The notes under the pieces were generated by a model. That model did not search any database and was not told where the DNA came from. It worked only from the letters and a program-made list of their open reading frames with translations. From the NCBI GenBank assembly GCA_029265715.1, contig JAJUGZ010000035.1, forward strand, positions 1-36,019: a stretch of 36,019 nt of DNA, read 5' to 3'. Source of the DNA: Bacteroidota bacterium (GTDB taxonomy: Bacteria; Bacteroidota; Bacteroidia; Bacteroidales; Prolixibacteraceae). Position 1 is the first letter of the stretch. The number at the start of each line of letters is the position of its first letter. The position numbers and the translations under genes are program-made. Of the stretch, positions 25,244 to 34,140 are shown one piece after another.

Positions 25244-28200
25244 ATGAAAAAAAAATGTGAATGTTTCCGGAGTACGTTTCCGGAGATTAAAAAACTGTTT
25301 TTGGTGATGAGAACAACCCTCTTTATTTTGCTAATCAGCTTTTGTACCGTTTCGGCGAAAAGTTTTTCCCAGACGCAAAAAATTACCCTCGAACTAAAAA
25401 ATGCGTCATTGTCGGAAGTATTTGATGAGATTGAACGGCAAACAAACTTTTCTGTTTTTTATAAAAAGGACCAGATCAAAGATGACCGAATAATCTCGAT
25501 TAGCCGGAAAAACACGGATTTAAAATCGATTCTGGAAGAGGTTTTGCGGGATCAAAATGTTGATTTTAAGGTTCTTCAAAATGAAATTGTGATAACTCCC
25601 AAATCGAGCTTTATAAACGAAAACGGGACACAAGCGCAGCAGCAAAAAACAATTACCGGGAAAGTTACCGATAAGAGTGGAAGTCCGATGCCCGGGGTTA
25701 CCGTTGTGGAGGTTTCGACGAACAATGGAACTATTACCGATGCTGAAGGAAACTATACCTTATCAGGAGTAAAAACGGGGAACAAAATTTCATTCCGTTT
25801 TGTCGGGATGAAAACCCAGGAAGTAGTTATTCAAAACCAAAGTACGGTTAATGTTTTGCTGGAAGAAGAAACTATTGGGCTGGAAGAAGTTGTGGCCGTG
25901 GGTTACGGGGTCCAGAAAAAGTCGGATGTTACCGGTGCTATGGTAAGCGTTGGGGCCGACGAAATTACTTCCCGTCCGGTAGCTAATGCGATTCAGGCGA
26001 TGCAGGGAAAAGCCGCCGGTGTTGACATTACCTCCAGCGAACGTCCCGGACAACTTGGACAAATCAATATTCGCGGGGTCCGCTCGTTAACTGCATCAAA
26101 CTCCCCGTTGTATGTTGTTGATGGTATACCATTGGTTACCAATGTGATAAATGAAGATCAGAATGTTGTTTTAGGAGGGATTGATAATCTGAATACGAAC
26201 GACATTGAATCAATTGACATTTTGAAAGATGCTTCTGCTACAGCCATTTATGGCTCTCGCGGAGCAAATGGTGTTATTCTTATTACCACAAAAAAAGGGA
26301 AAAGCGGAAAACTGAGCCTGAATTATACCGGGTCTGTAACCGCAGAAACGTTGCAAGACGATAGTGAGCTATTCTCGGCTGGTGAATACATCGAATGGCG
26401 CCGCTGGTCAAAATATTATGCTAATCCGGCAGTCTTCCCTCGGGGCGACCAGCCAACCAAAGCCAACGACTATCTGATTTTTCTGGGATCGGGCGATCCT
26501 TCGGCCTGGGCAAATATTGAAAAAGGGTGGGCCAGTGGTACTTGGGACCCTTCAAAGGTTACAACAACCAACTGGACAGGCATAGTTACCCGTACCGGGA
26601 TAACACAGGAGCACACAATCAGCGCCAGCGGGGGAACCAATAAAATGAATGGCTACGTGTCGTTTGGGTATCTCGATAATAAAGGAACTGTGCGGGGTCA
26701 GGGGTATACTCGGTATACTGGTAAAGCCAGTTTTGATGTAATTCCGAAAGAATGGTTCTCGATTGGTGGTAATATCAATGGGAGTTATAGTGTGAATGAA
26801 TACGGCCAATCAACTGTAGGGCGCAATGGTTTGGTGAATCAGGGGGGCTTGTATGCTACGGCCCGCATGATTTTTCCGTATACCGTTCCGTACGATTCGA
26901 ATGGTAACCGCGTAGAATATCCCGGTGGCGACATCGCGGTAAAAACGGTTGTCGATGAATGGAAATATTCACAGGACCAACGCGTAACGTATCGTATGAT
27001 GGGTAGTTTCTATATAGGGGCAGATTTGGGGAAAATTTCTTCAGTCTTTAACGGGTTGAAATTTCGCATGAATTTTGGTCCCGACTTTTCTACTTATCGT
27101 GATGGTGTTTACCTCGATGCCAATTCTGTAATCCGAACAGGCTCCAGTTTTGCTTCACTGTTAAAAAGTCAGACCTTCACTTATACGCTCGATAATTTGT
27201 TATACTACGACCGTACATTTGGCAAACACACGATGGGCATAACCCTGTTGCAGAGCCAGACTAAATTCAATTACGAGACCAGCTTTATGTCGGCTAGCGG
27301 TATTCCGTTCTCGAGCCAGAAATGGAATGCCTTGTCAAGCAGCAATGTTTCACTCGACGACTGGAGTTCTGATCTTACGGAAAAACAATTGATGTCGTAC
27401 ATGGCCCGCATGAATTATAGTTTTGCCGATAAATATTTGTTAACTGTTTCAGGGCGTTACGATGGGGCCAGTCAGTTGGCCGAAGGTCATAAATGGTCAT
27501 TTTTCCCCAGTGCTGCGTTAGGATGGCGTATGGATCAGGAAGGTTTTCTGGATAATGTAGATTGGATCGATCAATTGAAACTTCGCATGGGAGTGGGCGT
27601 AACCGGGAACTCAGCTATCGGGCCTTACTATACAAAAGGTGGATTAACTTCGCTGTTCTATGCCATTGGATCAACTACCACGCCTGGCTCAAAAACTTCG
27701 ACCGTATTAGCCAACCAGGGATTGGGATGGGAAAAAACTACGCAGTATAATCTGGGGTTCGACTATTCGATTTTCAATGGACGTATTAGTGGGCTGATTG
27801 ATTTATATACTTCAAAAACAACTGATTTGTTGATGGAAATGACGATTCCGCCAGTAACTGGCTATTCAACAACCTATGCCAATATTGGTGAAACTGCCAA
27901 TAAAGGGATCGACCTGACATTGAATACAGTCAATATCAGGACTGATAAATTGCAATGGTCTACCAGTTTCAACGCATCGTGGTCAAAAGACCGTATTGTC
28001 TCGCTGGCCAACGGGAAAGAAGACGATATTAACAACGGTTGGTTTATCAATCAGCCCCAGGGTGTAATTTATGGATACGAATCGGCTGGCATCTGGAAAG
28101 AAGAAGATGCAACAGAGATGGCTAAATTTAATGCCAACGGTCACTCTTTCTCTGCCGGAATGTCGCGTCCGGTTGATCAAAATGGAGATTATATTATCGA

Positions 28201-28681
28201 TGCCAACCACGATCGCGTGATTATTGGTAATACCCGCCCGAACTATATTTTGGGAATGACCAATACTGTTAACTACGCTAACTTTGAGTTATCTGTATTT
28301 TTGTTTGGACGTTTGGGTTACTGGTATGATACGGGCGGCGAATATCAGGGTGGTCGTTTCAATCAGCGGAAAATCAGCTACTACAACGAAAATAATAAAA
28401 ATTCAGACTACCAAAAACCAATTTATACAGAAGGTAGTGGCGACCCATATTCCGGAATTTTGGGTTACAAAAAAGCCTCTTTTATTAAAGTCCGCAATAT
28501 TTCGTTGGGATATAAGGTTCCCAACCGTGCTGCAGCCAGCTTGGGAATTTCGAACATGAAAGTCTTTGTTCAGGCAACAAACCCGGGAACATTGTTCCGG
28601 AAAATAGACTGGATAGATATGGATTTGGTTAGCTCAAACTGGAACAGAGGATTTACCGCCGGCGTAAATATTGAATTTTAA
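25244..28681 (+). CDS. SusC/RagA-family TonB-dependent outer-membrane transporter with STN domain
   Basis: A 1145-residue TonB-dependent porin that imports oligosaccharides with its SusD partner. A long signal peptide (hydrophobic about 23-40) is followed by an STN secretin/TonB N-terminal domain (about 45-118). Next come a carboxypeptidase-regulatory-like domain (TITGKVTDKSGSPMPGVTV, about 135-207), a TonB-box-like EEVVAVGYG (about 214-222) and the plug domain (NIRGVRSL, SPLYVVDGIP, DASATAIYGSRGANGVI). The beta-barrel ends in FTAGVNIEF. The STN domain allows signalling to the adjacent FecR. The substrate is not readable from sequence, but the neighbouring GH105 points to an unsaturated-uronate-bearing glycan. 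The susD gene follows 21 bases later. Confidence 0.96.
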   Translation: MKKKCECFRSTFPEIKKLFLVMRTTLFILLISFCTVSAKSFSQTQKITLELKNASLSEVFDEIERQTNFSVFYKKDQIKDDRIISISRKNTDLKSILEEVLRDQNVDFKVLQNEIVITPKSSFINENGTQAQQQKTITGKVTDKSGSPMPGVTVVEVSTNNGTITDAEGNYTLSGVKTGNKISFRFVGMKTQEVVIQNQSTVNVLLEEETIGLEEVVAVGYGVQKKSDVTGAMVSVGADEITSRPVANAIQAMQGKAAGVDITSSERPGQLGQINIRGVRSLTASNSPLYVVDGIPLVTNVINEDQNVVLGGIDNLNTNDIESIDILKDASATAIYGSRGANGVILITTKKGKSGKLSLNYTGSVTAETLQDDSELFSAGEYIEWRRWSKYYANPAVFPRGDQPTKANDYLIFLGSGDPSAWANIEKGWASGTWDPSKVTTTNWTGIVTRTGITQEHTISASGGTNKMNGYVSFGYLDNKGTVRGQGYTRYTGKASFDVIPKEWFSIGGNINGSYSVNEYGQSTVGRNGLVNQGGLYATARMIFPYTVPYDSNGNRVEYPGGDIAVKTVVDEWKYSQDQRVTYRMMGSFYIGADLGKISSVFNGLKFRMNFGPDFSTYRDGVYLDANSVIRTGSSFASLLKSQTFTYTLDNLLYYDRTFGKHTMGITLLQSQTKFNYETSFMSASGIPFSSQKWNALSSSNVSLDDWSSDLTEKQLMSYMARMNYSFADKYLLTVSGRYDGASQLAEGHKWSFFPSAALGWRMDQEGFLDNVDWIDQLKLRMGVGVTGNSAIGPYYTKGGLTSLFYAIGSTTTPGSKTSTVLANQGLGWEKTTQYNLGFDYSIFNGRISGLIDLYTSKTTDLLMEMTIPPVTGYSTTYANIGETANKGIDLTLNTVNIRTDKLQWSTSFNASWSKDRIVSLANGKEDDINNGWFINQPQGVIYGYESAGIWKEEDATEMAKFNANGHSFSAGMSRPVDQNGDYIIDANHDRVIIGNTRPNYILGMTNTVNYANFELSVFLFGRLGYWYDTGGEYQGGRFNQRKISYYNENNKNSDYQKPIYTEGSGDPYSGILGYKKASFIKVRNISLGYKVPNRAAASLGISNMKVFVQATNPGTLFRKIDWIDMDLVSSNWNRGFTAGVNIEF

Positions 28682-28702
28682 GAATCAGTTACCATCTTAA
28701 AA

Positions 28703-30667
28703 ATGAATTTGAAAATGAAAAAATATATCATGCACAACGTTAAATTAGTGGTGGTTGCTTTCACGATGGGATTGCTGGCTTCATGCAGCGATTTTTTGAA
28801 TGAAGAACTGACAACCCAGCGAAATACGGATTATTACAAGACCGAAGAAGGAATTCAATCGTTGGCTATTGGCGCTTATTATCAAGTATTGGATAGCCCT
28901 TTTAGTGGTGAAATCATGTTTTCCATGTGTAACTCCGGAACCGACGAGTTTCATATAGGGGGCGATGCTTCGAACGGGGTTTGGAATGCTTATGACAGCG
29001 GGTTGAAATCGGTTGTCCCGGTTATTAACAGTAATACGGTAGCTACCGATCGGTTGTGGAACGAAATGTATCTTGGCATCGGTTTGGCAAATCTACTTAT
29101 CCAATCGGCTACTGATATTGCCTCGACCAACGAGGCGATCAAAAAACGTTCGTTGGGCGAAGGTTATTTTCTGAGGGCATACAATTACCTGCGTTTGGTT
29201 CGTCAATATGGAGCAGTTCCGTTGAAGTTGATCCCAAGCACAACGGTTGAATTGGAGTTTACACGTGATCCGGTCCAAAATGTATTACAACAGGTGATCG
29301 ACGATTTTACCAAGGCATACAATTTATTGGATAATGCAGGAGCTCCGGCCAAAATTACCAAAGATGCGGCGGCTCATTTTTTGGCTAAAGCGTATCTGAC
29401 CCGCGCCAGTGAAATTAATGATTCGTGGAATAGCGATACTAAAAAAGCCGATTTACAGCAGGTTGTGAAATTGGCGGAAGAAGTAATCGGCAATCACCCG
29501 CTGGCATCTAATTTTGGCGATCTGTGGAACTATACCGGTCCTGATGGAGCAAACGAATTTCTCAATGAGATTATCCTTTCGGCCCAGTTCACAGCCGACA
29601 AAGCTACTGCCGGGTCGAATTTTCAGCATGTTGTTTTTACTGCCCGTTATGATGACCTTCCACAAATGAAGCGCGACCTGACCGGTATGCGCCCATATAG
29701 CCGTCTGGCCGCTACTTATTTCATTTACGGGGCTTATGATATGGTGAATGACTCTCGTTTTTGGAAAAGCTTCCGCACAAAACATCGGTTGAACAATCCT
29801 GCGGGAGGTTATTACGTGAAAGGCGATTTGGGTATCATGTACGTTATCAATCAACCGGGCGATACCCGCTTCCCGACCATTGCCAACCAGAATACGATTG
29901 TATATGAAAAAACAGGAAAAACCATTCCGAATGTTTATGTGGCTTATTCGCGGGAAACAAATAAATCGTTGCTTACCGATAAACGTTTTCCTTCGCTCAG
30001 TAAACATTTTGATGCTGCCCGTACCGCTATCAACGATACCCGTGGTTTGCGGGATGAAATTGTCGCCCGTTCGGCTGAAACATACCTGATGGCTGCCGAG
30101 GCAAAAATTCGTTTAGCCAAGATGGGCTCGGGATCTTATGCCGATGCACTCCCTTATATCAACGTAATTCGTGCCCGTGCGGCATATAAGAATGGTGAAG
30201 ACCGCGCAGCTTATACTGACGGAGGTGCTGCCTATCCGAAGTCGGAACTGGTTTGGGACAACAACGATCGTTCGTTTATGCCCGAGAACTCGTATTATGA
30301 GTCAAACAATATTCCGGTTTCAACAGCTGAAACGAGCCTGAATATTACCAGCACAACAGCTTTGCCGGCTCAGGATGAAGCCATTATTTCCAAGTTGGGT
30401 TATACCAGCGAATACGACCGGATGCTCTGTTTGGTATTGAACGAACGTTCGCGCGAGCTGGTAGGCGAATTCTTACGCTGGGAAGATCTGAGCCGTACCA
30501 AAACGTTGGTTGCCCGAGCTAAAGCATACAACCCGGAAGCCGCCCCGAATATTCAGGATTTTCACTGTCTTCGTCCAATTCCGCAAACCTTCTTGGATGG
30601 AATCCAGAAAGAGGGCCGTGCGCTGACTGCCGACGAAAAACAGGCCATGCAAAATCCCGGCTATTAA
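28703..30667 (+). CDS. SusD/RagB-family glycan-binding lipoprotein
   Basis: A 654-residue outer-membrane lipoprotein that forms the lid of the SusC transporter. The lipobox is LLASC (Cys28). The N-terminus FLNEELTTQRNTDYYKTEEGIQSL is the usual SusD start (given here as its recognisable elements FLNE and TDYYKTEEG). The helical repeats include SLGEGYFLRAYNYLRLVRQYG in pieces such as RAYNYLRLVRQYG, and AETYLMAAEAKIRLAK. The C-terminal part has NERSRELVGEFLRWEDLSR. ATGs at 28703 and 28715 both precede the signal peptide. A strong terminator lies 14 bases after the stop, ending the sigma-independent susCD unit. Confidence 0.95.
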   Translation: MNLKMKKYIMHNVKLVVVAFTMGLLASCSDFLNEELTTQRNTDYYKTEEGIQSLAIGAYYQVLDSPFSGEIMFSMCNSGTDEFHIGGDASNGVWNAYDSGLKSVVPVINSNTVATDRLWNEMYLGIGLANLLIQSATDIASTNEAIKKRSLGEGYFLRAYNYLRLVRQYGAVPLKLIPSTTVELEFTRDPVQNVLQQVIDDFTKAYNLLDNAGAPAKITKDAAAHFLAKAYLTRASEINDSWNSDTKKADLQQVVKLAEEVIGNHPLASNFGDLWNYTGPDGANEFLNEIILSAQFTADKATAGSNFQHVVFTARYDDLPQMKRDLTGMRPYSRLAATYFIYGAYDMVNDSRFWKSFRTKHRLNNPAGGYYVKGDLGIMYVINQPGDTRFPTIANQNTIVYEKTGKTIPNVYVAYSRETNKSLLTDKRFPSLSKHFDAARTAINDTRGLRDEIVARSAETYLMAAEAKIRLAKMGSGSYADALPYINVIRARAAYKNGEDRAAYTDGGAAYPKSELVWDNNDRSFMPENSYYESNNIPVSTAETSLNITSTTALPAQDEAIISKLGYTSEYDRMLCLVLNERSRELVGEFLRWEDLSRTKTLVARAKAYNPEAAPNIQDFHCLRPIPQTFLDGIQKEGRALTADEKQAMQNPGY

Positions 30668-30681
30668 TTTCCCGGGTACAT

Positions 30682-30721
30682 AAATAAAAATACAGGGGAG
30701 CTTTCTCCTGTATTTTTATTT
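30682..30721 (+). terminator. Strong terminator after susD
   Basis: AAATAAAAATACAGGGGA pairs with TCTCCTGTATTTTTATTT across a GCTT tetraloop (18 positions, one G-U wobble). It separates susCD from the GH105 gene, which must then be read from its own promoter within 30722-30852 or by read-through. Confidence 0.87.
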
Positions 30722-30852
30722 GGAACGCACCAGTATGAGGACAATTTCTGGATCGGTTCCATATTTTTATTAATGGACACGTTTTTATCATCGCCGAAAT
30801 AAACTTACTTTATAGGTCGCCTTTTAAAACGAATAACTTAATCTCTCAAAAG

Positions 30853-32232
30853 ATGAATCTGAAAGGTATAACAATTTTGTTGACAAGTTTTTGTGCTGCA
30901 AGTTTTGTAAGTGCACAAAAAGTAAACGATACGACAACCCCGCTGCATCTGATGAAACCTGAATATCCGGTAAAATATGGAGTTCCGGAAAGAAAGGAAG
31001 TGGAAACCAAATTGATCAAGATCTACAATTATTTGGAATCCAGTACGCCGGCTAAACTGGTTGACAAGACAAGCGGGAATGAGATTACTGACTATTCAAA
31101 AGTCAATGAAAACTCAATTATTCAAGTGGGTGATTTCAGGTTAAACAGCTATGAATGGGGGGTAACTTATGTCGGAATGTTACTGGCAAGCAAGCAAACC
31201 AACGACCTTAAATATGTTGCTTATGCAATAAACCGGCTTAATTTTTTGTCGAAAGCACTGAATGCATTCAACAACTTTGAAAAGAAAAATCCGGAAGCGA
31301 ACTATGCTCTTCTTCGGTCGGTACACCCGCATGCTTTAGATGATTGTGGAGCTATTTGCACGGCTATGCTTAAAGCATCGATTGCTGGGAAAATAAACAG
31401 CCTTGATGAGGTAATCAGAAATTATATCAACTTTATTAGTGAAAAACAGTTCCGTTTGTCCGATGGAACATTGGCCCGCAACCGGCCACAGCAGAACACG
31501 CTTTGGCTCGACGATATGTTTATGGGAATTCCGGCGCTGGCCTGGATGGGAAAATATTCTGGAGAAACGAAATACTTTGACGAAGCAGCCCGACAGGTCC
31601 GGCTTTTTGCCAAGCGCATGTTTGTTCCGGAGAAAGGACTGTTTATGCATGGCTGGGTACAAGAAATGGACCCGCATCCAGCGTTTTTCTGGGGACGCGC
31701 CAACGGCTGGGCTATTTTAACGCTGGTTGAAGTGCTTGATGCTTTGCCATCTGATCATCCTGCATATCCAGAGATAATGAGCCTGATGAAAGCTCATCTC
31801 AAAGGTCTTGCCGGTTTGCAGTCGTCAAGTGGTTTCTGGCATCAGCTGCTCGATCGGAACGACACATATCTGGAAACTTCGGCAACGGCTATTTATACGT
31901 ATTGCTTTGCCCATGCAGTTAATAACGGATGGGTCGATCCGCGGGCATACGGGCCGGTGGCGCTACTTGGATGGAATGCCGTGGCTACGAAAATAACCGA
32001 CGAAGGCTTTGTGCAGGGCACTTGCGTGGGAACCGGCATGGGGTTCGATCCGGCTTATTATAGTTATCGACCGGTAAATGTTTATGCCGCGCACGGTTAT
32101 GGCCCGGCATTGCTGGCCGGCGCCGAGATCATTGAACTGATTAAGAAGCATTATCCGAAGATGAACGACAGCGCGGTTCAGTTTTATGACAAGGCAATTG
32201 AAACGGAGGCACCAATATTTGAGGTTAAGTAA
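30853..32232 (+). CDS. GH105-type unsaturated rhamnogalacturonyl/glucuronyl hydrolase
   Basis: A 459-residue secreted enzyme with a type I signal peptide (MNLKGITILLTSFCAASFVSA). The mature part is an (alpha/alpha)6 barrel of the GH88/GH105 clan, which hydrolyses unsaturated uronic acid from lyase products. Motifs include HALDDCGAI (Asp163/164, in the position of the YteR general acid), LWLDDMFMGIPALAWMGK (about 217-234), FFWGRANGWAI and SGFWHQLLDR. ETSATAIYTY and AAHGYGPALLAGAEI follow. GH105 is preferred over GH88 because of the LWLDDMFMGIP and GYGPALLAGAEI segments, though the exact glycan is not certain. It belongs to the SusC/D locus by position but lies behind a terminator. Confidence 0.9.
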   Translation: MNLKGITILLTSFCAASFVSAQKVNDTTTPLHLMKPEYPVKYGVPERKEVETKLIKIYNYLESSTPAKLVDKTSGNEITDYSKVNENSIIQVGDFRLNSYEWGVTYVGMLLASKQTNDLKYVAYAINRLNFLSKALNAFNNFEKKNPEANYALLRSVHPHALDDCGAICTAMLKASIAGKINSLDEVIRNYINFISEKQFRLSDGTLARNRPQQNTLWLDDMFMGIPALAWMGKYSGETKYFDEAARQVRLFAKRMFVPEKGLFMHGWVQEMDPHPAFFWGRANGWAILTLVEVLDALPSDHPAYPEIMSLMKAHLKGLAGLQSSSGFWHQLLDRNDTYLETSATAIYTYCFAHAVNNGWVDPRAYGPVALLGWNAVATKITDEGFVQGTCVGTGMGFDPAYYSYRPVNVYAAHGYGPALLAGAEIIELIKKHYPKMNDSAVQFYDKAIETEAPIFEVK

Positions 32233-32313
32233 CGTGAATTCGATTTAATAAGTGTAATGCTATCATGATCAGTATTATTTTATTGGAGGGCAAAACAAGT
32301 TTATTGCCAAATT

Positions 32314-32378
32314 GGACATCTTCCTTCTACGCGTAGAGAAGGGTAAAGCAAGCGTAGCGAGTTGGGGTGAATCAACAT
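32314..32378 (-). repeat. Intergenic repeat with internal hairpin, copy A
   Basis: Read on the minus strand, this contains TGTTGATT, CCCAACTCGCT and CTCTACGCGTAGA in order. The same elements recur, diverged, at 34141-34209 on the plus strand (TGTTGATT, CCCAGCTCGCT, CTCTACGGGCAGA). The hairpin in this copy is the perfect palindrome CTACGCGTAG extended by AAGG/CCTT. No ORF or transposase is linked to it. It resembles a REP- or MITE-like non-coding element. Confidence 0.55.
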
Positions 32379-32413
32379 GGATTGATCTTGAAATGCGACA
32401 TCTTTTTTTCTGA

Positions 32414-32838
32414 TTATTTGCATCGAACTCACGTGATTTTAAGCCGGGAACCGATGCGAATGGCGTCAATCCGGGGCAGGAAGCCGAATGGGGCCCGAAC
32501 GGAACACGAGAAAAACCAACCGGACTGGGTATTGTGAATAAATATAAATACCCGCGAAATGTATATCGCCGGACAAATTCTGTTTGGCAGCGGCTTCTGG
32601 CATGTCAACCGGTTCGGCTGATACGCGATTTGTTGCGGGCGATGACTTTGACCGGAAAACCAACGAAATGAGTTTATTGACGACTGGTCATAAGCCAACG
32701 GTTGCCGATCACCTTCATCCAACGTTTAGTCCCGACGGTGCCCGCATTGAAATTCAATCGGCTATGCTTTCTGAAGATAACAGGTCGATGAATATTTGCA
32801 TTGTTCCGGTTCTGCCGGAGTGGTTACAACGAAAATAG
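32414..32838 (+). pseudogene. Decayed beta-propeller gene resembling oligogalacturonate lyase (PL22)
   Basis: Three reading frames carry protein-like fragments in succession. Frame one (from 32414) gives SRDFKPGTDANGVNPGQEAE and on through PTGLGIVNKYKYP. A second frame (about 32553-32616) gives EMYIAGQILFGSGFWHVNR. A third (about 32613-32838) gives SADTRFVAGDDFDRKTNEMS, TTGHKPTVADHLHPTFSPDG and SEDNRSMNICIVPVLPEWL, ending at a TAG. The join HVNR to SADTRFVAGDDF needs a one-base shift near 32616, and a strand seems lost after GDDFDR. The FWHVN and HLHPTFSPDG segments fit TolB-like propellers, especially oligogalacturonate lyases with a metal-binding H-x-H. The first fragment is not recognised and could come from a different gene. 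The remnant ends 6 bases before the next start. Confidence 0.6.
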
Positions 32839-32844
32839 AACAAT

Positions 32845-33924
32845 ATGAGTTGCAAAAAAGGTATTATTGGGCTGACATTTGGTTTCTTCATCCTTCTGAA
32901 TGGATGGGCCCAGGAAGATCGTGGTTACAAAATTTACCAGTTTCCGGCGAACATGATCCCGCGCATCGATGGGAATACCGACGATTGGGCTGATTTCCCG
33001 GATGCATATATGGTGGGTACGGATCAGCTCTGGGACGATTCGGGCCATTATTCGGAGGTTGACCCCCGAAATTTGGATGTGAAAGTTCGGGTTGCCTGGG
33101 TAAAAGGGTTGAACCGGCTGTATTTTTTGTATGAAGCTTATGACAATTATTGGGATTTTTCGCTGTCTGGGTTGCATAACGATACATTTGAAATTGTCGT
33201 TGACGGAGATTTGTCTGGCGGCCCGTTAATTGCCGAGCAGCACCCCAATCAGTCGCTCGACCGGATGGAAACATATTTTGCATTTCAGGGGGTGCATGCC
33301 CAGAACTATCACATTTTCACTCCGGCGGTTGGCAAAGATTGGGCGTTGGCCTGGGGACCTCAAAACTGGATTAAGCGCTTGCCATATTCCAACATCGCGT
33401 ATTCCTATGATTTTAAGCCGGGGGAACCGGGCCGGCTTGTTGCCGAGTTTTGGATCACTCTATTTGATTATGCTGGCGCCGAAGGTCCCGATCGGTCGGT
33501 TGAATCAATTCTTTCCGACAATAAAAAGATCGGGTTAACCTGGGCGGTGATCGATTACGACGATGTGTTTGACGAATCAAAAAAAGGATTCTGGAATTTA
33601 TCGAAGAATCATAAAATGTATGGAAATTCAAGTCTCGGGACCATTTTTACCCTGATGCCGCTCGAGCCTAAATATCAAAAACCGATCGAAGCGCAATGGT
33701 CGTTCCGGGTGACAGACACAGGTAAACGGGAAGTTCTCTTTAAAGACGAAAGCCGGGGCGAAATTTCCGGATGGCATTGGGATTTTGGAGACGGGGCAAC
33801 TTCGACTGTGCAAAATCCGGTTCATTATTACAAAGATGCCGGAAAGTATATTGTAGTCCTCGAAATTGAGGGGCCGGCTGGAAAATCCAGAATGTCGAAA
33901 GTTTGGGACGTGGCTGTAAAATAA
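32845..33924 (+). CDS. Secreted CBM9-like domain plus PKD domain protein
   Basis: A 359-residue protein with a signal peptide (cleavage likely after NGWA, residue 22). The N-terminal domain (about 35-270) resembles the CBM9/DOMON-like sugar-binding fold. It opens with PRIDGNTDDWADFPDA and contains RLYFLYEAYDNYWDF, FEIVVDGDLSGG and RLVAEFWITLFDY. A C-terminal PKD domain (about 280-358) shows SGWHWDFGDGATS and QNPVHYYKDAGKY. No catalytic motif is visible, so a surface glycan-binding role for the adjacent locus is inferred. The start lies 6 bases after the pseudogene stop, suggesting the two once formed an operon. A short 7-bp hairpin without T-run overlaps the stop (33924-33941). Confidence 0.8.
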   Translation: MSCKKGIIGLTFGFFILLNGWAQEDRGYKIYQFPANMIPRIDGNTDDWADFPDAYMVGTDQLWDDSGHYSEVDPRNLDVKVRVAWVKGLNRLYFLYEAYDNYWDFSLSGLHNDTFEIVVDGDLSGGPLIAEQHPNQSLDRMETYFAFQGVHAQNYHIFTPAVGKDWALAWGPQNWIKRLPYSNIAYSYDFKPGEPGRLVAEFWITLFDYAGAEGPDRSVESILSDNKKIGLTWAVIDYDDVFDESKKGFWNLSKNHKMYGNSSLGTIFTLMPLEPKYQKPIEAQWSFRVTDTGKREVLFKDESRGEISGWHWDFGDGATSTVQNPVHYYKDAGKYIVVLEIEGPAGKSRMSKVWDVAVK

Positions 33925-34103
33925 CCCGTTTCAAAATGGGTAGATTACGCGTTACTAACCCCAACATTACCGCTATTAGCAGCCGGCAATTTTGATGACT
34001 GCAAGTCGTTCAGCCATGTTTTCAATATCGTCAAATCTTGCTATTCTTTGCGACTCTAAAATACCACCAGTCAATAATGTTTCTTGAAGGGCTATCCAAA
34101 ACT

Positions 34104-34131
34104 TCAAGGTCAAAATCAAGGTTTGTAAATT
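34104..34131. repeat. Dispersed CTTGA-type intergenic repeat, copy 2
   Basis: TCAAGGTCAAAATCAAGGTT and its flank match the segment at 5043-5070, differing by a one-base gap and a few substitutions. This copy directly abuts repeat copy B at 34141. Confidence 0.4.
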
Positions 34132-34140
34132 ATTGACCTG

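Noticed and set aside
32429-32438. TCACGTGA core resembling a parS site
   Set aside because: Only the central 8 bases match TGTTTCACGTGAAACA; the flanks do not. It lies in decayed coding sequence, 16 kb from parAB.
33924-33941. Short hairpin ACCCGTT/AATGGGT at the end of the CBM9/PKD gene as a terminator
   Set aside because: The stem is only 7 bp with a wobble, and no T-run follows.
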